Shown one piece after another: positions 1-10,823 of a stretch of 64,000 nt of DNA; the first letter of the stretch is position 1; each line of letters opens with the position of its first letter. Below the pieces are notes generated by a model. The model had not been told where the DNA came from. It saw only the letters and a program-made list of their open reading frames with translations, and ran no database searches. This DNA is from Phoronis australis (taxonomy: Eukaryota; Phoronida; Phoronidae), in the NCBI GenBank assembly GCA_002633005.1, contig NMRA01000270.1, positions 1-64,000 of the forward strand, given 5' to 3'. Both the position numbers and the translations under genes were made by a program.

Positions 1-3000
1 GCCCCCTGGGCCCCCCCCTAAATCCGCCTATGACTCATTCCTTATCAGGTTTCTCTCTCCACTTTAAAAATGTTACTATAAACAACTATGATGAAAACTG
101 CCATATCATATTAGACATAAATTGTTAGTTACATCATTTTCGGCCAAAGTACGATTAGAAAACGGCAGGCTGAAAGAACATAACACATAAGACAAAAGTA
201 ACATTTATAAGCACTGTGTTAACAACCACCAAGCCAATTCAATCAATATTATTTGTAAAGAACCTGCTAAGGAATTACTGTGCATCAATGAGTCATTGGC
301 CATTCAGGACCAGCATGCTACTAGAGCTCAGTGACCCTGTAACTATGGTGATGACCTACTTATTTTCCCGGTCTCTCTCATTCTCATTTCACCACATGAA
401 TGTGACTTGAATGAATATCGACACTTGTTGTCCTACTGTACATGTCCTGATGATGTCTTATGAATAGATGAAACGTTGAGTCAACATGAACTTTTTTATG
501 AGTTGTGCGGCGATTGTCCGTTTTCTAATAAATTGGTAGGTATGTATGTTCGAATGTTTAGAGATTCTGCCGTCGCCGTTGACCATCTCCAATGCTTTCC
601 GTTTGGGATTGTGTTGCCAGTATTCTAAATAAATACATTTTTTTCAGTAAATTCATCCTGCATATATCAGTAACAATTATCACTTGTAACCAGCAGATAG
701 CGGTTTATACCTTGGTTTGCATGGAATCCAAATTAGACTGTGTGCCATTTAAATGAAAAGAAACACATACACAAATGACAGCAGTCGTTATTGTATTCTT
801 GTGTTTGTATGTATAGGTGTATCTGATTAAATAAAGTTTTCCTTCTCTCTCTCTCTAACGGCATTTAAGACAAGAACCCAAAACAGTTTCGTAGATTTTC
901 TGAACGCTGTCAGCTTTACTTAAAGAATTAAAATTGCTATGTACTATTCATTATTTTTTTCAAAACGGGTTTTTCAACAGAGTCGATTCAGCGTCAGACA
1001 TTAAAACTCTTCTTTGCCTTCTATCGAGACTTTCATATAGCAACTTAGTGACTGGTCACGTGGGACTGGACCAGAGGTTTCTAGAGGACGAGGAGACATT
1101 TTGCAACCTTTGTTTAAAGGGCATTCGGTGTCTTCACATACTGATGCACTGTAAAATAGTCTTTTCTAGAAGTCAAATTGTTCCTCTGTGCACCCGCTTC
1201 GACGACAGAGTAACTTCTGGATCAGCTGGGTGGCGATATGAGCAAGGAGTGTTGTACAGGGGTGTAGTATTCTACGTACACTCCTTGATATGAGTCACCG
1301 GTCCCACGCTATCAACCTCCATTACTTCCTGAAACTCTCCCACTTAGTCTAACTCGTGAGACGTCAACAGTAGTGAAATGCAGGTCATGCAACATGCAGC
1401 ACCGAGAACGGCTGCCAAACAATGGACATTTCAAGTGCGTTCAAAAATGCTTCGACAAAGAGATAATTTATGAAAAAGTGAAACAGACGAAATTAAGCCA
1501 AATTATTGAACCGAATCTAAGTAAAACAACAAAACACGCAAACTAGTGTAAGTGCTAGCTTACGTGTAATGCAGTCGAGTTTCAAGTGTGGTATCGTATC
1601 TACATGTAGTTGCTTGACGTACGCCGTTTCCACTTCCAGGCTGAGAGAGGCCTTGTGTATCGTTGTGCGGCTGTAGGGTCAATTTGGACTAAAAATGTAG
1701 AAAACTGTTTGTACTTACCACTCACGTAGAGCACGAGCAGGCCGGCATGTTGTAAAATACATAAACCCATTTTCGCCGATTTCTCTGCGCTACTAGACCG
1801 AGAAGCAACAGCTTTGTGACCAGTCAAAAGGTCACGGATTCCTTATTCCTCGACACCCATTGGCTACCTTTCAGTGACCCTGATGTACTGCTCGTGATGT
1901 ACTGTAGCGTAAACACTGTTGTTTTGCAAAGTTTTGACAAAGGAAGTTGCGCAATGATACGGCCAAAGGGAGTCCCGAACTTTGAAATGTGTTTACCAGG
2001 ATTTGGTTTTACTGACAACTAAGGGCGATTTTCTTATTTCAGCAATGCGTTGCCAGGAAGGTTCAAGTGGCAAATCAACGATTTTTGGCAATTATCCAAA
2101 AGTTATTGTAGAATTATTGCCTTAACTGAGAAAAAAATAATGTGAATAGTTTCTTCGTTTGTTCTATGACATACTAAGGTGTACCCCTAATTATTTTCTT
2201 CTTGAAATATGTGAGGAACTAGAAATCAACTTCCGGAGCACAAATTTGCAGACTAAATTTCGAAACTAGTTTTTATTACCCGAAACGTTACCGCACTCTG
2301 TTTTTCCACGTGATCCTTGATGTTTTTTGAGTTACGGCGTGTTGAAGGTAACCCCCCATTGCCAAAAACTGGAAATTTGGACTTGAACCCACATTTTTGA
2401 AGTAGATTTTGAGAAAAAATAAAAATCTGAAGGTGGTTTTGAATGCATTTATGAACAGAATGATTGCCGATGAGATAAGACTCATATTCATTTGTCAAAC
2501 CTTAACAACAAAGCACCTAACTACGCAAGGCCGTAAAAGTGTAGGGCCGGGGGGTACGTGGCAAAAAAATTGCAGGGGTCAGGGTGGCAACCGACATACA
2601 TGTAGGCATGGAATTGGGGACAGTCGAGAAAAGAAAGACTGCGAAACAAGGACATGAGAGAAAATTCAAGAGATAATTTGAAAACTCAGTATCAGTGCAT
2701 GGTTTACCCTTTGAGAGCCCTGGCCAGGACATTGTTGTGAGGGTCTCTGTTTTTGCAGCATAGATCGACTAAACACACCTGAATACATGCACTTAATCAT
2801 TCATGCATGCATTTCGAAAAATAGAGAATGATTTGTAATGCGAAGCTTTGGGAGTGTATGAAATTCACTGGATTTTTAAATTTAATAAGACAGTTTTGCT
2901 GCAAAATTATATTTTTCCAGAGGCCCCTCTTTGGCAAAGGATACCGGAGACAACAGTCGCTCTATTTTTTTGTTTTTTTTCTCGAAATTGTAAATCACTT

Positions 3001-4830
3001 CAGAAAATTGATGACCTGACAGGTAACACCAACTGCTGCGCATTCCTGATTTTTGAAAACTAAATATTGATCTTTTCATATTTAGGGGCCCAGTCCTTGA
3101 AGGGAGCCATTGGTGACATGCAAGCTGCCACCATTTTCGTGTTTTCATTGACAAATTCTTAAGGGGCCGCTCACAAAGCGAGTGCCCAATGTTGGAATCG
3201 ATTACCTCTACTTTCATTTTGAGGAGTGTCACTTCTTGCAGGGTCACACGACGATGGAATTAGTTGTCACTCTTTTCCGAGCTTAATGATGCTTAGCCTT
3301 TCATCGTAAGGTGTCCCATAACAGACGGGAACCTCTCTCTGCGGGGCAGTTAGGGTTAATTGTCCCTTTGTCCCTCTATACATGTAAATCCGACACTGCC
3401 AAGTATTTAAGAAGGAAAGCTGAGATTCCAAACTCACCAAAAACACAACACACCCGTGCAGAGCACACCAGTATCAAAACATTCGCTCCAAACTACCAAA
3501 AAAATGTGAAAAATAACAATAAAATTGACAGCCATCGAAAGGTGGAATTTTGAAGAGGTTGAAGGCCACTGTTTGCGAATTACACAAGAGGTCTATTTCT
3601 GATGGTTAGTTATAAAATAATGTTACTTTTTCCATAGTATTAAAAGAATGGTACTTCTTTTGAAGATCATTACTAGGAGTTGTTTGTAAGAAATTCGCAC
3701 CTGTCGAAAAGACTGTCGAGGCTACGATTTGTGATCGAAAGTACTCGTAAACATCAACAAAGATGTCTGCGTTTTTAAGAGTTAAAGTTTGTCTTGAACC
3801 GTTATAGGAACCTCTAAAATGAGCAAAAATGCACCTTAATATGAATGCCTCATCTCCCCTGTTCCCCTGGTTACCCGTCAAAAATCTGTGAGCATACCTG
3901 CGGAAATTACTGACAATATTCCGTTTTTATGAACAAATTCGTTGGTTTCTGAATTAAATGTTGATGTATCTACGAAAATAGACAGATTCATAGATACTTT
4001 TTGACAATTAGAAGCGAATCTTGTAAGAGTTGATGAAGTTTAAGTTAGTGAATTTAGTTGCAGTCTGAAGTTGTAAAACTTTCTAATCCAATCCCCAAAT
4101 AGTACAGTACACTTAGACAATATTTCCCTATCTAAAACAACTCTCAAAGACATTGATGAAAATCGGACAGTTCCATGCGCCCACCCTGCCTAAAAATGGG
4201 GGGCTCGAATTTTTGACAATGTGGACCTTTTACTAAGATTCCCGGGGTACGTTCAGGGCTATGAATTGTGCATTCGACGAATTTTTGCAGTTCCTGCCTT
4301 TTTAGTGGGATTTTGTCTCGTTTTTTACTTTTTTGGGAGTGTTTGTATCTTTGAGTTGGACCTTACTGCCTACGTCACGAAATGGGGGTCGTTCGAACGT
4401 CAAATCTATCAGGAAACAAATCATCTGAAAACAGTTTCACGAAACCAAAACATCCTGTGCACAGTGGTGAAAAGATACACTGGACCAGTTAGCAGGGGGA
4501 CCAGATGTACACTGAGAGTACACAAAAAGCTGACCTGGTCCGTCACGAGACCAAGAGTACACCTGTGGTTATTATCCCTATAAAAATAGTCGGTCTGTCG
4601 CGGGACCAAACAGTACTGGCTGAGATAAATAGTTTTACAAAGCACACCTTGGTAAAAAAATCACAAGACTAGTTCGCCGAGGGACCAGAAGTACACTGAA
4701 ACTCAACATCTACACAAATCAAGCTGGCCTGGTCTGTCGCGAGACCTAAAGTGTACTATGCAAAAAATTTTAATTGAAAACTTCTCTCTAAAATTTTAAT
4801 CCCCAGTGGTTACTCATACGTTAGTCCTAT
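1..4830. other. Gene-poor region with no supported coding sequence
   Basis: Small reading frames up to about 120 residues occur on both strands, but none shows a recognisable domain, a plausible splice pattern or a biased composition. The first 32 bases resemble the end of the CAGTGGCGGAT-type MITE seen at 13955-14113, so the window probably begins inside one. A short CT microsatellite lies near 843-857. The palindromic array at 4481-4758 and the transposase relic from 4838 are listed separately. I see nothing else. Confidence 0.5.
4481..4758. repeat. Degenerate array of five palindromic GGTC...GACC units
   Basis: Five related units of about 30 bases lie at 4481-4513, 4531-4562, 4589-4618, 4668-4698 and 4724-4758. 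Most carry a short palindrome of the form GGTCTGTCGCGAGACC followed by AGTGTAC or a close variant. Spacing is roughly 50 to 80 bases and the intervening sequence is not conserved. I do not recognise the family. It may be a decayed satellite, the inside of a transposon, or a cluster of protein-binding sites. Confidence 0.5.
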
Positions 4831-4837
4831 CCTTCTG

Positions 4838-5130
4838 TTGTCTAGACTGTCGAGGAATTTGTATATCGGATCCAGTGATTTGCTCGTCTTGGAACCATTC
4901 TACCCAGATATCTTCGATGTTTGTTCCCAACGCTTGCACTTCGTCAACTGCTGTGTCAATGAGCTAGTAAGCCTCTACAATGTCAGCATCTCGTTTCGCA
5001 GCTCAGTTCACACTAAGACCCTTGAGGTTGTCAAGTCCATTCAAAAGACTTACATGCACAACTAAATTTGATCCGTTCATCATGGGCTACTTCAAACCTT
5101 GACGAAGCATCCCAGGACCTATTTGCATCT
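4838..5130 (-). pseudogene. Relic of a hAT-like transposase (broken)
   Basis: Read on the minus strand with in-frame stops, the segment gives a run of alternating helical sequence, then a W-containing stretch, then an IPRQSRQQ-type tail. This order resembles the region before the C-terminal dimerisation domain of domesticated and mobile hAT transposases of the 52K/ZMYM-like group. Two internal stop codons lie in the best frame, so it is not functional. The identification rests on a short motif and general layout and is tentative. No intact termini were found. Confidence 0.4.
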
Positions 5131-5559
5131 CTTGCAATTTTCGAAATAAACGTCCCAATGTCTGAACGCTTGAAACCCGAAGTACTAATATCAAATAAAT
5201 GCCCATGGGCATGAGCGTTTCATCGGGTGAGCCTTTATGCGGAAATTCCCAGTATAGAAGACGGCAGTGTGCTTATTGCAGGTAGACAGGTGTTGAGGTC
5301 GGAACTAGGGCTCCTTAGGAGGCCTGTTGAACATCGCACGAGTCCCGCAAAACTTTGTTGTGAAAGAACAGCCTCCCCGCAATTTCTGGTACTGTACACT
5401 TTTCGCGAATGCGGTCACTTTCTCAATGTGAGTGCCCCCTTGGTCATTCCTTGTATAGACATAACTTGTTATAGAGTGTGTCTTCAAACGGACTCGCGAC
5501 CGACCACGGCGCCCGCCACAATAGCAATTCTTCGGAAAAAGAATTATTTTCAAAAATAT

Positions 5560-5612
5560 TACATGTACATGTACACAATATTACATGTACATGTACACTG
5601 TATAATATTGCG
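5560..5612. repeat. Tandem pair of ACATGTACATGT palindromes
   Basis: The palindromic 12-mer ACATGTACATGT occurs twice, about 24 bases apart, each followed by a similar ACA(C/A) segment and an AATATT box nearby. It is a short direct repeat of palindromes with no evident gene next to it. Confidence 0.6.
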
Positions 5613-7299
5613 CAAGACAACTTTACTATACATCAGTTACAAACGTGTGGAGTGTAATAGAATGGCAAGGCATTACAGACGAGGTAAAAACGTTGCACGT
5701 CAATTCGCTTGAATATCAGGGTTGCGGCACCACAGTATTTCCCCTAATCAAATCAAAATATATCTTAGAGTAAAGAAGCTAGTTACCTAAAGAAATCAGC
5801 TATAGAACTGCTCTTTCAGCGGTGAATCCATCTAAAATGCTTGGCTACTTCAGAAGTGTCGACCGAAGCGCGCGCACAATAAATCCCCGCGCGTTTTGCC
5901 GATGAGCCACAATACAAAAAACTATATTTTCAGAGTGAACCTCCCCCTCAATTTTTTCCAAGTTGGTTTACTTGGGGTTTACACACGCTGACAGTGCCGT
6001 TTTTGTTTTGCTGGAGACGCTTTTGTTTTTTTTTTTTTAATTTTTGGGTCCTGGCCCGAGGGGGGGGTTTAAACCCCCTGAACCCCCCCGTAGATCCGCC
6101 ACTGCACAATTCAAATGACAATAAATGCACTGTTTACTGAGTGAAGAACACGATTAGCGGTTTACATTCACAAACAGGAGATCAAAAGCAATTAAGTCTT
6201 CTGATCAAATTAAACGCATCGCTCATTAACTTCCGTGATATTTTTAGTTTCCAGTTATATTGCGCAATAAATTTCGTTCTCCAGGTAACTAAACTGAGAC
6301 TTTTGTTTGCATACGAAGCACGTGATGCCTCACGCGCGGTCTTTGAAAAAACATGTAAACCGTGAAGTAAGCACGGGCGCAGAATTTGATGTACAGGAAC
6401 TGAATTTGAACTCCCCGCGTTGTACTGAAGACCGAGTACATGTTTCTAGGGTACCCTGTGAATCATTGTCCCCCAGACACCTGAAATTGTGCTACGCGAG
6501 TTTTAACAAGAGATTTTTAACAGCCACAAAAGCAGTGTACCAGAGACTCCGGAACCTCACCCGTTCAAAATTCATACCTTCAAAACATAACTCCAAAATG
6601 GTGTTCCCCAAATGAAACTGGACGATAAAGGTACCTTAGGGCCAGTACAGATCGGTCGGATAAGTAAGAGCTGAGCTGCCCGTCTCAAGCTGACCAGCGG
6701 CTAGCCTAGTTAATCGAATTCGTACTTTCACACCTTCAGTCGGCGTGAGCTACCGGTATATAGTTCGTGAGACACACAGTCCAACTCTCAGGTATGAGTT
6801 GCGCTGGCCGGTCTCATTTTCAAACTCCGTGAAATTTTGTTGAAACAGGGTTACCTCCCGGGAGGTTTGCATCCCCCTTATGTCAGGCATGAGGGTGAAA
6901 TTGGTGGCATCCGGATAATTGTGGAGTTGGCCATAAGAAAGGGGTAGGGGCAACATTTTGACGAAAACGAAATGGTTCATGTGCCCCTTCACCCCAATAA
7001 TTTTACCTTCCTACGGGCCTGTTTGGCCACCGACGCAATTTCTGTATCTATTTCGTACTTGGGTTACTAACCTCCCAGCGCCTGGAGTGTTTAAGAATGA
7101 ACTGTTGACCTACTTCAAAGCGGACCACAATGCACCAGCTTGACCCACTTGATATGTTGGCTACGCTCGTCACCTAGTTGGAATCGATGCATTGGAAATC
7201 GTTTGGAAAAATGTTTTTGTGACAAGTAAGTTAACTACCCACTGCAAATTCAGATGACATTGCTCGTGAATGTTGAAACTCGAACATGGCTAAGGAATG

Positions 7300-8312
7300 T
7301 TTTGGTCATATTGATCCAAAACAAGTTTGCTTCAAGATGCTGCAGAGGACTTAGGACATACAGGTATGGGCGTAAAAAAACAAAACTGCCAATAGGAGGC
7401 GCCACAGTAGTCGAAGTCGTCGGAAAATCATTGCCAATCGTCCTCTTTATAGTAAGAACATACATGACAATTTTCACAATCATCCTTAGAGTGGTTTGGT
7501 TGACGGAGAGACGGACGCCAAAAACAGACATGAAAACAATAAAATGGCATCTAGGTGGCGCAAAATACCTCAAATCCATACGAAAACGGGAGGACAGCGT
7601 CACCTCATTAATAGATGCCAATGGTGCCAAATTTTATAGAAATCCGTTGAGGACTTTGAAGATACAGAGGTAAACGTAAAAAACTAAAATTGCCAAGAGG
7701 GGGCAAACCCGTAGTCTGATCTGTCCGAAAGTCGTTGTCGTCCGTTGTCAACTTCATATAAATACACTTGCTAAATTTGATAAAGACCCTGTAGAGCGTT
7801 TAGAAGATACAGCCATGGGCGCAAAAAAAAAACTGCCACTAGGAGGCGCTACAGTAGTCATAGTCTTCAGAAATTCATCGTCAACCGTCCTCTTCATAGT
7901 AAAAATATACATGCCAATTTTCATAATCATCCTTAGAGTGGTTTGGTTGATAGAGGGGTGGACGCCAAAAAAACGGACTCGAAAATAGTAAAAATGCCCA
8001 CTAGATGACGCAAAATGCCTCGAACCCCTCTGAAAACGAGGGGATAGCGTCACCTCATAAATAGATGTCTATGAACATCGGTTGACGACCTTTGAAGATA
8101 CAGAGGCAAACGTAAAAAACTAAAATTGCCACTATGGGGCACAGCGGTATTCGAGTCAGTCCGGAATTAGTCGCTCTCTGTCATCAACCCCATAGGAGCA
8201 CACCCGCCAAATTTCAGTAAGATCCTGCAAGGGGTATAGGAGATACATCGCCGCGGACGCCGGACAGAGATGACGGTAATATGCACCCACATATAAATAT
8301 GATGGCACATAA
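7300..8312 (-). mobile_element. Reversed, decayed copy of the pearl/Helentron-like element
   Basis: On the minus strand this segment begins near 8312 with the same head as the copies at 31074 and 40620: a GCGCCCACATAT-like inverted pair, then the motif GTCATCTCTGTCCG. The same core modules follow, each with a CCTAGTGGCA-like box. Substitutions and small indels are frequent, so it is older than the other copies. The 3' hairpin CAACGCTCCGCGTTG is not found near 7250, so the element is truncated at that end. Reading frames of 99 to 139 residues inside it are fortuitous. Confidence 0.75.
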
Positions 8313-8337
8313 AAATTGTTCGTAGTCCGCCATTACC

Positions 8338-8432
8338 CTCTGACACAGCGCCATCTATCCTGAATAGTGGCCCTGTGGAAACTACCCTATGACACAGCGC
8401 CACCTATACTGAGCAGTGGCCAGTGGAAACAT
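8338..8432. repeat. Two-copy tandem repeat of about 50 bp
   Basis: The unit starting TGACACAGCGCCA(T/C)CTAT and ending GTGGAAACTA/GTGGAAACAT occurs twice in tandem with few differences. It lies just downstream of the head of the reversed pearl-like element. Confidence 0.7.
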
Positions 8433-9057
8433 AATGAACGACACACGGAATTCCGTGTGTGGGCATCAATGCGCATGCTTGGTTGGAAGTTTATGGATCA
8501 CATCACCACTTGCACACGCCTTCATGGCACTGTACTTGTTTGGGCTTAGCTACGGGAGCGGGGTTCCATTGATTTTGTTAGCTTCGGTCACTGTCCGCTT
8601 TAATAAATTGCATCTACCGGGTATTCAAGTCAATGGTTGTCGCCATACTACGTAACAGTACAGTGAAAGGGGTTTCCCAGTTTTCAACCAATGGGAATGA
8701 TTGAATGTTATGACGCCGGTTTCATTACTTTAACCAATGAGAAGTCATGACAAACATCAATCCACAGTACTACCTTTGGAGGCACTGAACAGTTCTCACA
8801 GTGGTTTGCCGGTCAGAACACACGTCAATGCACTGTTCACCCTTTCTTCACTGTCAAAAACTGCATGCAAATAAAGAAAAGTTTTGAGTCATTTCACATC
8901 ACAAGCCCTACAGATGAGCACAGAAACTTTATTCCCTCTTGCATTTTGACCCTTTCACTCCCAGTGGAAACCAAGTCAGACTAAGAAAAATAAGTATCCA
9001 TCCACAAATAAATAGCCTTGTGTGATAGAAATAATTTTAGAGTGGTAAAATTTAGCT

Positions 9058-9184
9058 GAAATAAACGTTTTTGCATGAATAAAGTCAAAATAATGATAAA
9101 AAATGAAAAAAGAAGAAAGTGGAAATCAAATAAGAGGAAATCGAAACCAAAACAGGAAATCCTCTGAAGAAGAAAATTCCAAGC
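9058..9184 (-). repeat. Dispersed repeat, family starting CTTGGAATTTTCCTC
   Basis: On the minus strand this reads CTTGGAATTTT, a purine/pyrimidine-biased section with GGTTTCGATTTCCTC, then a TTTGACTTTATTCATG-like tail. Two further copies lie on the plus strand at 27932-28078 and 46777-46913, and a fragment at 10348-10370. No terminal repeats were identified, so the class is unknown. Confidence 0.7.
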
Positions 9185-10823
9185 CTTGACAAGCGAGACT
9201 CTTAAGGTACGGCTCCATTCAATCAGCGATTTCTCGGCAAAGTTAGACCGCAAACCCGACAATGACACTGGTCACTCTTTATAAGTGCCGACCTGTTACC
9301 CTTCAGGATGCCATCCCGCCACACCATCCAACTTCTCGACACACGGCTACATTGACATGTATTATCATATACTATTGTAATTTCCCATGCGACATAGCCC
9401 TATTTTGGCGCTCGATTAAAAAGAAAAAACGGTACGATTTGGGTTTTTTGCGGAATCCGCAATTTGCCATTCAACTACAAAAAACAACAAAAAACGCTGT
9501 CGGGTATTTTGGGTGTTACAGCTCCCATTCGACAAAAAACACTGTTGGTATGTCGTTGTGTGTTGCGGCGAACATATCAACCTTACGTTTTGGCTTAGAC
9601 CTAGGCGTCGAGCTCTTTATTCTGGAGTCCCTCTTTTCAATCCTGTTGTTCCGTTTTTTCGTTCTTGAATGTTGACCATGACAACTGTGCAACAGGTGTT
9701 CAAAATAACATCTCTTTTTATTAAAATCATTGTTTCCAGAGTCCACTTTCTTTGGTAATAGAACAGTCGTAAAAATGTGTTCCAGTGACTCTTGTTTACG
9801 GTAACACACACTACAATGTATCACGATCACTAACTTTTACTTCCTGAAGAAAAGTGTTTATTTCAGTCTAAACTTTCATGAAAAGTCATGCCATCAGTGT
9901 GATGAGCACAGTACATTCTATGTCACGTGATAGATGTTTGCACATTTTTCATCTATCAGGAAACCTTTATCTGCCAATTTTCAGATAGATACTTGGAGTA
10001 GTTCATGGCATTTTTTGAAAATATCGCTGCATTCTGAATTTTTATTGAATAATTGTATCAAAAGGTTCAATTATAATAAATAAAGATGTATAATTTTGGA
10101 TAAATGCCTGACTAAACTATCCACAGCAAGTGTGAGGGACCCATTTCTACAATCGTTGACCTTATAAGGTAGAAATCTCTTTAAACATTGAAATTATCTC
10201 CCTGTTGCTTTGATTAGTCACTTGTATAAACTCTCTGGTTCATTTCCTTTTTATGTTACTACTGCTGTTTTTTCGCAGTTTGGAAACTTTCGGTTTTTAG
10301 AATTAAAAAATGAACCAGTCAGGTAAGCGAAATGATAATTACTTGGAAAGAGGAAAATTCCAAGCCCTGAGTTATCCAACTGTGAAATTCCGGAAGAGCT
10401 ACTTTCAATATTTCACATGTTACGTAACTACCGTTATTTCCCATTAACATTCCGGCAACGTGACCATGAATTACGACAACTATTTTACTGCAGCGAACTT
10501 GAAAGTTCTTTAGTGTCTAGAGTAATGTCATCTCTACACTGGTGTAACTAGTCATAAAGTACAAAATGAAACGCTGAACAAGAGTTATAAAAACAAAGAA
10601 CAGAAATGGTACGCCAATAGTCGAAGGTAGGGGTAGGAATCTGGAGACCGAGACAAGCATACCTAACACTTATAAGTCAGGGCCTCCCCGAGAAACTTTA
10701 ATAAGGCATAGCAAAAGTGCATGAGCCGAAAATATAAGTAAATGACGATTCTACACGTTCATGGAATTCCTGAATACTAAAAACAGCCTTGTGAGCAAAA
10801 ATGGGAGACAGACAACTGCAAGG

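Larger units (their letters stand above)
5131..10823. other. Intergenic region with repeat relics and no supported gene
   Basis: No exon with recognisable protein similarity was found on either strand. The region holds a short duplicated ACATGTACATGT palindrome (5560-5612), a G-rich repeat end reading CAGTGGCGGATC on the minus strand (about 6040-6107), a reversed pearl-type element (about 7300-8312), a 50-bp tandem duplication (8338-8432) and a dispersed-repeat copy (9058-9184). AATAAATAAAG at about 10075 has no gene attached to it. Confidence 0.5.

Noticed and set aside
934-1293. Plus-strand frame of 119 codons
   Set aside because: Mixed composition, no domain, no start or splice context. 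No support as a gene.
5227-5712. Plus-strand frame of 161 codons
   Set aside because: It includes the ACATGTACATGT repeat, and its composition (runs of YMYMYTILHVHVH) is that of repeat-encoded sequence. No domain.
7254-7673. Overlapping frames of 126 and 139 codons on opposite strands
   Set aside because: They lie inside the reversed pearl-like element, whose modules are non-coding in the other copies.
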